NCBI RefSeq assembly: GCF_014196835.1
Contig: NZ_JACIEK010000001.1
Coordinates: 124,001-188,000, forward strand
Length of the DNA stretch: 64,000 nt
Origin: Aureimonas pseudogalii
GTDB taxonomy: Bacteria > Pseudomonadota > Alphaproteobacteria > Rhizobiales > Rhizobiaceae
Direction: 5' to 3'
In this document: piece by piece, positions 57,952-64,000 of the stretch
Layout of the letters: every line of letters begins with the position of its first letter
How positions within the stretch are numbered: the stretch's first letter is position 1
The notes under the pieces: generated by a model
Told to the model about the DNA's origin: nothing
Database searches by the model: none
The model's input: only the letters and a program-made list of their open reading frames with translations
Position numbers and translations under genes: made by a program

Positions 57952-58849
57952 CACGCCCGCCTTGCAGGACCGCGAATTGCAGCTCGTCGTGTGGGGAGCG
58001 CGCGGGTCGATCCCCAGCGCGCCGGACGATCCGTCGATCTTCGGGGCGCGCACCTCCTGCGTCGAGATCCGGGCCGGCGGGCGTCGGCTGGTCTTCGACG
58101 CGGGCTCGGGCATCGTCGAATTCGGCCTATCGCTTCTGGCCGACCCCGGCCGCGAGATCGACCTGTTTCTGTCGCATGCCCATTACGACCACATGATGGG
58201 CCTGCCCTACTTCGCGCCGCTCTACCATCCCGACTTCGCCGTGCGGCTTCATGCCGGGCACATGCTCGACGGCACCGACTGCGAATCGCTCGTCACCGCG
58301 TACATGAGCCCGCCGTTCCACCCGGTGACGCCGAAGGTCTTCCGCGCGGCGGTGGACTATCGCACCTTCACGCCGGGCGACGATCTTTCGCCCGCGCCTG
58401 GGCTCGGCGTCGCCACGCACCGGCTCAACCATCCCAACGGCGCCGTGGCCTACCGCGTCTCGTGGAACGGGCGCTCCATCGTCTACGCCACCGACACCGA
58501 GCACGAGCCGGGGGAGCCCGATCTCGCGCTGCGCCGATTCGTGGCGGGCGCCGACATTCTCGTCTACGACACGACCTTCACCGATGCGGAGATGGCGACC
58601 TTCCGCGGCTATGGGCATTCGTCGGTGGAAGAGGGCGTGCGGATCTGCCGGGATGTCGGGATCGCGCGCCTCGTGCTGTTCCACCATTCCCACAAGCGCA
58701 CCGACGCGCAGCTGCTCGCGATCGAGGCGGGCGCGCAACGCCTATTTGCCGGCGCCGTCGCCGCCCGGCCGGGCCTCAGCCTCGTGGCGGGAGCCCCGCT
58801 CCCGTCGCAATCGAGGCTCAGGGAGCCCGCGTCGGCAGCGACGGAGTAG
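57905..58849 (+). CDS. MBL-fold metallohydrolase
   Basis: 314 residues. The dinuclear zinc motif His91-x-His93-x-Asp95-His96 (LSHAHYDHMMG) is intact; later ligands are the Asp in YATDTEHE and the His in GYGHSSVEEG, with FHHSHKRTD near the end. The lead WGARGSIPSAP with FGARTSCVEIR is found in a family of MBL proteins annotated as PhnP-like or class II phosphodiesterase-like. A cyclic phosphodiester is a reasonable substrate beside a cyclase and a cNMP receptor, but this is inference. The start is uncertain: ATG at 57905 overlaps the previous gene by 47 bp; a rare CTG at 57944 with GGGGAG upstream, or a TTG at 57962, are alternatives. Confidence 0.85.
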   Translation: MPSSCCRARGAIPLSDTPALQDRELQLVVWGARGSIPSAPDDPSIFGARTSCVEIRAGGRRLVFDAGSGIVEFGLSLLADPGREIDLFLSHAHYDHMMGLPYFAPLYHPDFAVRLHAGHMLDGTDCESLVTAYMSPPFHPVTPKVFRAAVDYRTFTPGDDLSPAPGLGVATHRLNHPNGAVAYRVSWNGRSIVYATDTEHEPGEPDLALRRFVAGADILVYDTTFTDAEMATFRGYGHSSVEEGVRICRDVGIARLVLFHHSHKRTDAQLLAIEAGAQRLFAGAVAARPGLSLVAGAPLPSQSRLREPASAATE

Positions 58850-58855
58850 CAGGGT

Positions 58856-60100
58856 TTGAGCATTTCCACGGCCAAGATCCTCGAGATCGGCGACTGGCTT
58901 CTCGAAGAAGCGCTGAGCGACCAGAGCATCGAGGCGACGCTCGAGGCGCTGGTTCTGCGGCTGCGCAAGGTCGGCCTGCCCGTCGACCGGTGCCGCCTGT
59001 CCTGGCCGACGCTGCATCCGCTCTTCGAGGCCGAGACCGTTCTCTGGAACGCCGAGGACGGCATTTCCTCGATGCGCTTCGACCATCAGGATCGCGACAG
59101 CGACGACTGGCGGCAGAGCCCGGTGAAGTGGATGCTCGACCACGACACGACCTTCCTGCGGGCTCCGCTGGAGCGTCACCACGGGCCGCAGCGGTTTCCG
59201 CTGTTCGAGCAGTTGCGGGGCGAAGGCTACCGCGATCTCATCGCGCTGCGCACGCCGATGTTCTCCGACGTCTCGCTGCTGCGCCGGCCCGAGCAGGATT
59301 TCGGGCTCTACGTGACTTGGGCGACGAAGGCGCCCGGCGGATTCCACGACACGGTGGTCGACACCCTGCGCAGCCTGCAGCGCTACATGGCGCTCCTGTG
59401 CAAGCTGATGATCTATCCGCGCCTGATCTCCAACGTCGCGGAGACCTATCTCGGCCCGACCATCGCGCGCGAGGTGCTGGGTGGGCGCATCCGGCTGGGC
59501 AGCGGCAGCCACGTGCGCGCGCTCGTCTGGTATTCGGACCTGCGCGACTCGACGCGGCTCGCCGAGGAGCTGGAGGAGGAGCGCTACCTGACGCTCCTCA
59601 ACGACTATTTCGACTGCACCGGGCGCGCCGTGGTGGAGGCCGGCGGCGAGATCCTCGCCTTCATCGGCGACGCCGTGATGGCGATCTTCCCGATGGCGGC
59701 CTCGTCGGACGCGGCGGCGGAAGGCGTGGTGGCGCGCCGTGCCGTGGCCGCGGCGCGCGCGGCCATCGACTGCGGCGATGCGGTGAACCTGCGACGTTCG
59801 CTCAACGGCGATCCCGGCATCGAGTTCGGCATCGGCATGTGCGTGGGCGAGGTGCGGCTCGGCAATATCGGCATTCCCCAGCGCCTGTCCTTCTCGGTGG
59901 TCGGCCCGAGCGCCAACGAAGTGGAGCGCATCGAGCGCATGACCAAGGAGCTCGGCGTGCCCGTGCTCGCGACGCAGGAGGTCATCGCACACGCAGCCGG
60001 CGACTGGACGCGGCTCGGCTCCTATCCGCTGCGCGGCATGCGCGAGCCCGTCGCGCTCTACGGGCTGACGGGCATGGAGCGCGCCGCCACCGCTGCCTGA
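58856..60100 (+). CDS. Class III adenylate/guanylate cyclase
   Basis: 414 residues. The N-terminal part (to about 200) is a sensor-like region common to rhizobial cyclases (KILEIGDWLLEEAL; PFFD-type WPTLHPLFEAETVLW). The catalytic domain follows: metal-binding Asp228 in WYSDLRDSTRLAEEL and Asp272 in AFIGDAVMAIFP, then GIGMCVGEVRLGNIG and the transition-state Asn and Arg in GPSANEVERIERM. All residues needed for activity seem present; ATP or GTP preference is not decided here. A TTG start at 58856 lies six bases after the preceding stop, with AGCAGGG upstream. Last gene of the cassette; convergent with a peptide-transporter operon. Confidence 0.92.
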   Translation: MSISTAKILEIGDWLLEEALSDQSIEATLEALVLRLRKVGLPVDRCRLSWPTLHPLFEAETVLWNAEDGISSMRFDHQDRDSDDWRQSPVKWMLDHDTTFLRAPLERHHGPQRFPLFEQLRGEGYRDLIALRTPMFSDVSLLRRPEQDFGLYVTWATKAPGGFHDTVVDTLRSLQRYMALLCKLMIYPRLISNVAETYLGPTIAREVLGGRIRLGSGSHVRALVWYSDLRDSTRLAEELEEERYLTLLNDYFDCTGRAVVEAGGEILAFIGDAVMAIFPMAASSDAAAEGVVARRAVAAARAAIDCGDAVNLRRSLNGDPGIEFGIGMCVGEVRLGNIGIPQRLSFSVVGPSANEVERIERMTKELGVPVLATQEVIAHAAGDWTRLGSYPLRGMREPVALYGLTGMERAATAA

Positions 60101-60104
60101 CGCC

Positions 60105-61268
60105 TCAGGTGGCGGCGAGCGGATCGAGCGCGTCGCGAAGGCCGTCGCCGAGGAACGAGAAGGCGAGCACGGTGAGCATCACCGGCAGCATCGGCAGCAG
60201 CAGCCAGGGGTAGAGCGCCACGGCCTCGATGTTCTGCGCCTCCGACAGCATGACGCCCCAGCTGGTGATGGGCGCGCGCAGGCCGAGGCCGAGGAACGAG
60301 AGCGCCGTCTCGGCGAGGATCATCGTCGGGATGGCCAGCGAGGCCGAGACGATGATGTGGCTCATGAAGTTCGGCAGGAGGTGGCGCGAGATGATGCGCG
60401 CGTCGCTCGCTCCCATCATCTCGGCGGCCCGGCAGAAATCCTCCTCGCGAAGGCTGAGGAGCTTGGAGCGCACGGCGCGCGCCAGGCCCGGCCATTCGAG
60501 GAGAGCGAGGATCGCGGTGATGCAGAAATAGACGAGGATCGGGCTCATCGTCACCGGGAGCGCCGCCGAGAGCGCCAGCCAGAGCGGCAGCTGCGGCAGC
60601 GAGCGGAGCACCTCGGTCACCCGCTGCAGCCAGTAGTCGGCCCAGCCGCCGCGATAGCCGGCGATGCCGCCGAGCATGAGGCCGAGAATCAGCGAGAGCG
60701 TGACCCCGACGAGGCCGACGGTGAGCGAGATGCGGGCGCCGTGGACGAGCCGCGAGAAAATGTCCCGTCCCAGCCGGTCCGTGCCGAGGAAATAGGCCGT
60801 GCCCCCGTCCGGCGGGCAGACGAGATGGAAGTCGGCTTCCACCAGCCCCCAGAACCGATAGGGTTCGCCGCGACAGAAGAAGCGCAGCGGCATCGGCTTC
60901 GAGCGGTCGGGCTCGTAGGTCCGCTCCAGCGTATCCATGTCGAGCCGGCCGGTGAACGGATAGACGAAGGGGCCGACGAAACTGCCCTCGTGGAGGAGAT
61001 GCACGCGCTGCGGCGGCATGAAGATGTGCTGCGTGTCGCGCGTCGCGACGCCCTTCGGCGCCACGATCTCGGCGAAGACGACGCAGAGATAGGCGAGCGC
61101 CAGGAAGCCGAGCGCCACGACGGCGAGCCGATGCCGGCGGAACCTCCACCAGAAGAGGCGGCGCTGGGAAGCGTCGAGATATGCGGTGGAAACCGACGAC
61201 AGCTCGGCCGTCGTGCGGCCGGGATCGAAGGGCTTGGACGAGACCCAGTGTTCGCTCGCTCCGCTCAT
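60105..61268 (-). CDS. Oligopeptide ABC transporter permease (DppC/OppC-type)
   Basis: 387 residues. One N-terminal helix (LAVVALGFLALAYLCVVFAEI) is followed by a periplasmic insertion of about 100 residues (to FLGTDRLGRDIFSRLVHG) and five more helices. The binding-protein-dependent transport signature EAA-like loop reads EDFCRAAEMMGASDARIISRHLLPN. The periplasmic insertion between helices 1 and 2 is as in DppC/OppC, larger than average. Its start overlaps the DppB-type gene by four bases (ATGA). The ATPase subunits of this importer are not in the window. Confidence 0.93.
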   Translation of the reverse strand: MSGASEHWVSSKPFDPGRTTAELSSVSTAYLDASQRRLFWWRFRRHRLAVVALGFLALAYLCVVFAEIVAPKGVATRDTQHIFMPPQRVHLLHEGSFVGPFVYPFTGRLDMDTLERTYEPDRSKPMPLRFFCRGEPYRFWGLVEADFHLVCPPDGGTAYFLGTDRLGRDIFSRLVHGARISLTVGLVGVTLSLILGLMLGGIAGYRGGWADYWLQRVTEVLRSLPQLPLWLALSAALPVTMSPILVYFCITAILALLEWPGLARAVRSKLLSLREEDFCRAAEMMGASDARIISRHLLPNFMSHIIVSASLAIPTMILAETALSFLGLGLRAPITSWGVMLSEAQNIEAVALYPWLLLPMLPVMLTVLAFSFLGDGLRDALDPLAAT

Positions 61269-62263
61269 CGCCGCTTGCCTCCCGCCAGGCGCACGCGTGG
61301 ATCGACCAGCGCCAGGACGATGTCGGAGACGAGCATGCCGAGCACCGTGAGCACCGCCAGGAACATGAGGAACGAGCCCGCCAGATACATATCCTGGCTG
61401 CGTAGCGAGGAGAGCAGCATCGGCCCGGTGGTCGGCAGCGACATGATGACCGAAATGATGACGGAGCCCGACACGACCTGCGGCAGCAGGTCGCCGATGT
61501 CGGACACGAACGGGTTGAGCGCCGAACGCAGCGCGTATTTGCGGATGATGCGCCCCTCCGGCAGGCCGCGCGCGCGCGCCGCCACGACATAGGGCTTGCG
61601 CAATTCGTCGAGGAGATTGGCGCGCAGTCGCTGGATCATCGCCGCCGTGCCCGACAGGCCGATGACGACGACGGGCACGATCAGATGGGCGAGCAGCGAC
61701 GTCGCCTTGGCGAGAGACCAGCCCTCGCCGATATAGGCGGGGTCCATCAGCCCGCCGATCGAGACGCCGAAGACGGCGTTGGAGAGGTAGAGGAGGATCA
61801 GCGCCAGAAGGAAGTTCGGCGTCGCGAGGCCGAGATAGCCGAGCAGCGTCAGGCCATGGTCGGCCGCACTGTGCTGGCGGGCGGCGACGTAAAGTCCGAC
61901 GGGGAAGGCCACGAGGTAGATGAAGAACACCGTCGCGAAATTGAGGAGGAGCGTGAAGAACAGCCGGTCGCCGACCACCTCCGAAACGGGCCGCTGATAC
62001 TCGAACGAATAGCCGAAATCCCCTGTCGCGAACCCGGTGACCCAGTCGACATACTGGGCAGGCAGCGAGCGGTCGAGCCCGTACATCTCGCGCAGGAACG
62101 CCACCTTCTCCTCGACGTTCGTCTCGCCCTCGGCCTGAAGCTCCTCGATGTAGCTGGTGAGATAGTCGCCGGGCGGCAGCTGGATGATGGTGAAGACGAG
62201 GACGCTGATGACGGCCAGCGTCGAGAGCATGGTGAGGAGCCGGACGGCGAGGTAGCGCAGCAT
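61265..62263 (-). CDS. Oligopeptide ABC transporter permease (DppB/OppB-type)
   Basis: 332 residues with six hydrophobic segments, starting MLRYLAVRLLTMLSTLAVISVLVF, as in all DppB/OppB permeases. The cytoplasmic coupling motif is RKPYVVAARARGLPEGRIIRKY, and GDFGYSFEYQRPVSEVVGDR is the conserved loop after the first periplasmic part. Second gene of the importer operon, 5 bp after the binding-protein gene. Together with the DppC-type subunit it forms the membrane channel of a peptide or opine importer. Confidence 0.94.
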   Translation of the reverse strand: MLRYLAVRLLTMLSTLAVISVLVFTIIQLPPGDYLTSYIEELQAEGETNVEEKVAFLREMYGLDRSLPAQYVDWVTGFATGDFGYSFEYQRPVSEVVGDRLFFTLLLNFATVFFIYLVAFPVGLYVAARQHSAADHGLTLLGYLGLATPNFLLALILLYLSNAVFGVSIGGLMDPAYIGEGWSLAKATSLLAHLIVPVVVIGLSGTAAMIQRLRANLLDELRKPYVVAARARGLPEGRIIRKYALRSALNPFVSDIGDLLPQVVSGSVIISVIMSLPTTGPMLLSSLRSQDMYLAGSFLMFLAVLTVLGMLVSDIVLALVDPRVRLAGGKRR

Positions 62264-62268
62264 GTCGG

Positions 62269-64000
62269 TCAGTTCGGCTCCACGAGGGCCTGCCGGTCTT
62301 CCTCGAAGAAGAACGTGTCGGGCCGGTACATGCCGAACAGCGCGCCGGGCTCCCAGTTGTAGACGCCCTCGCGTGGCAGGTTGCGCAGGCGTCGCGAGGC
62401 GACGACGATCTGGTCGACGCCCGCCACGAGGCCGATGCGGGGCGTCTCGTCGGCGTTGATCGTGAGCATCCGCCCCCAGATCGCCGTGCGCTCGCCCTCG
62501 TCCAGCGTGGCGCGCCAGCGGCGGTTGAGGTCGAGGAGTTCTCGGGCGAAGGGCAGCGTCGGCTCGGCGCCGAGCTTGCCGCCGCTCTCCACATGCAGGC
62601 CCCAGGCCGGCCAGGAGGCCTGCGCGGAATCGGTCGGCGCCAGCTCGGCAGGGCTGTCGGCGGGGCGCGCGATGCCATTTTCGAGGCCGGGCGCCACCGA
62701 CATCAGCGTCGAGCCGGCGGCGAGGCGCGAGCCGAGCGTGTCCTTCTCCACCGTCTTCAGCACGAGGCCGATGCCGACGCGGCGCCAGTCCTCGGCGACG
62801 AGCTGCAGCACGTCCACCTGCTCGCCCTCCTCGCCGCCGACCTCCACCACGATGTTGGCGGCGCGCCCGTCCGGCAGCAGGCGGATGCCGCCGGAATCGC
62901 GCTTCTGCAGGCCGAGCCCGTCGAGCAGCGCGCCGGCGGCGGCGGGATCGTAGGTCGCCCAGCGCTGCGCGAGCTCTGGCGTCCAGAGCGGCGAGGCCGG
63001 CAGCACCGTGTCGTTGGTCGGCCGCGCGAGCCCGTAGTAGATGGCCTGGTTGATGTCCTCGCGGTTGATCGCCATCGACAGGGCGCGTCGGAAGTCGGCG
63101 GTCTGGAACAGCGCGCGCCACACCTCGTCGCGGGCGTTGAGGTCGGGATAGAGCACCACCCGGTTGCCGCGCCCGCTCTTCCAGCGCAGCACGTCGTAGT
63201 TCCAGCGGTCCGCCGCACGCTTCACGAAGGCGTAGTTGCCGAAGGTCATGTAGTTGGCCTGCAGATCGGCGGCGCCGGCACCCACCATCGCGGGAATGAG
63301 ACCGGGGCTGGCGATCGCCATCGCCACCTCGTCGATATAGGGAAGCTGGCGGCCCGCCTCATCGACCCGGTGGAAATAGGGGTTGCGGCGGAAGACGAAG
63401 CGGTCGGCCGGCGGCGCGGTCGCGAGCACCCAGGGCTGGAGCGACGGCAGCTCGACGCTCGTGTTCTTGTAGGACTGGTCCATCTTAAAGTGCAGCGCCA
63501 CCCAGTTGCGCTGCCCTTCCGCTGCGACGCGCGCTTCGAGTGCGGCGGGGTCGGCGTATTTCTGGTGGAACTGCTTGAGGTAGTGGGCGGGACGAAAGAT
63601 CTCGAGCGCCAGCGAACGGGCCATGGCCGGCAGGAAGAACGGGTTGGGCTTCGCCCATTCGTAGCGGATCGTCACCTCGTCGGGAAAGGTGACGGTCGGC
63701 CCCTCCCCGTCCACGAGAAGCTCGCGCGGCAGGCCGTTCTTGCCGAGCTTCGGATCGTTGACGACGTCTTCCCAATAGTAGCGGAAATCCTCGGCCGTGA
63801 AGGGCGCGCCGTCCGACCATTTGTGGCCGCGGCGGAGATGAATGGTGAAGATGCGGCCGTCCTCGACGTCGACGGCGCGGGCGAGATCGGGCTCGATGCG
63901 CCCGCCCGGCGTGGTGCCGACGAGCCGGGCATATCCGAACACGACCATGCGGCGGGTGTCGCGCGCCTGCGCCTCGATCACCCGCAGCGAGCCGCCGTAG
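62269..64000 (-). CDS. Extracellular solute-binding protein of a peptide ABC importer (partial, N-terminus outside window)
   Basis: 577 codons to the window edge; the signal peptide and perhaps 60 more residues are missing. The family (SBP_bac_5) marks are clear: RMVVFGYARLVGTTPGG, FTIHLRRGHKWSDGAPFTAEDFRYYWEDVV, DFRRALSMAINREDINQAIYYG and ASPLWTPELAQ. It captures peptides or similar ligands in the periplasm and delivers them to the two permeases. The C-terminal YRPDTFFFEE occurs in a subset found in Hyphomicrobiales. First of the three genes seen. Confidence 0.92.
   Translation of the reverse strand, partial: YGGSLRVIEAQARDTRRMVVFGYARLVGTTPGGRIEPDLARAVDVEDGRIFTIHLRRGHKWSDGAPFTAEDFRYYWEDVVNDPKLGKNGLPRELLVDGEGPTVTFPDEVTIRYEWAKPNPFFLPAMARSLALEIFRPAHYLKQFHQKYADPAALEARVAAEGQRNWVALHFKMDQSYKNTSVELPSLQPWVLATAPPADRFVFRRNPYFHRVDEAGRQLPYIDEVAMAIASPGLIPAMVGAGAADLQANYMTFGNYAFVKRAADRWNYDVLRWKSGRGNRVVLYPDLNARDEVWRALFQTADFRRALSMAINREDINQAIYYGLARPTNDTVLPASPLWTPELAQRWATYDPAAAGALLDGLGLQKRDSGGIRLLPDGRAANIVVEVGGEEGEQVDVLQLVAEDWRRVGIGLVLKTVEKDTLGSRLAAGSTLMSVAPGLENGIARPADSPAELAPTDSAQASWPAWGLHVESGGKLGAEPTLPFARELLDLNRRWRATLDEGERTAIWGRMLTINADETPRIGLVAGVDQIVVASRRLRNLPREGVYNWEPGALFGMYRPDTFFFEEDRQALVEPN

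Overview
The window is GC-rich chromosomal DNA from an alphaproteobacterium, most likely order Hyphomicrobiales (Rhizobiales). The grounds are the protein families and their order: a RpoD beginning MATKVKEG, CarB with the rhizobial-type insertion, the carA/carB/greA/lpsB and trxB/lsrB neighbourhoods, an LpsB-type core mannosyltransferase and an extended UvrB. Genus cannot be fixed from sequence alone. Coding is dense, mostly short operons and convergent pairs, with several clear hairpin terminators. One tRNA gene (CAU anticodon, tRNA-Ile2-like) is present. I saw no insertion sequence, prophage or CRISPR array.

Layout. 1-4.6 kb: partial mechanosensitive channel, ABC-2 export pair, membrane protein, small HTH protein. 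4.7-12.3 kb: tRNA, SIMPL protein, secreted protein, rpoD, dnaG, cupin, chorismate mutase, YqeY-like protein. 12.7-20.5 kb: carA, a small regulatory module (XRE regulator, tandem palindromes, 45-codon ORF), carB, greA, Uma2 nuclease, lpsB. 20.5-31 kb: GT25 enzyme coupled to TrkH, ABC exporter, trxB, lsrB, chrA, DUF3095 protein, aspartate aminotransferase. 31-39.6 kb: GST, PRC-barrel protein, Cu-Zn SOD, thioesterase, envelope proteins, DUF805, uvrB.

39.6-41.8 kb is an AT-rich island unlike the rest of the window. It carries a full-length two-domain protein (P-loop NTPase plus cytidine/dCMP deaminase) matching the AvcD-type anti-phage dCTP deaminases. About 280 bp of non-coding DNA with a TATAAT box lies directly upstream, where the AvcI antitoxin RNA sits in known systems. 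This is the strongest candidate for a defence locus.

41.8-47.4 kb: two Arg-rich secreted paralogues, a tiny lipoprotein, DUF1428 and VOC proteins, a HxlR regulator overlapping an M24 peptidase, a cupin and a SHOCT-type protein. 47.6-54.5 kb: two converging polysaccharide operons, each with a MurG-like and a GT4 glycosyltransferase; in one the MurG-like enzyme is fused to a deacetylase-like domain, and a nucleotide-sugar dehydrogenase follows.

54.7-60.1 kb: a tightly packed cassette of an ABC-exporter-like protein with a degenerate nucleotide-binding domain, a cyclic-nucleotide-binding protein, a metallo-beta-lactamase-fold hydrolase and a class III nucleotide cyclase. It reads as a self-contained cyclic-nucleotide module acting on an unusual membrane protein. 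60.1-64 kb: an oligopeptide-type ABC importer, cut at the window end.
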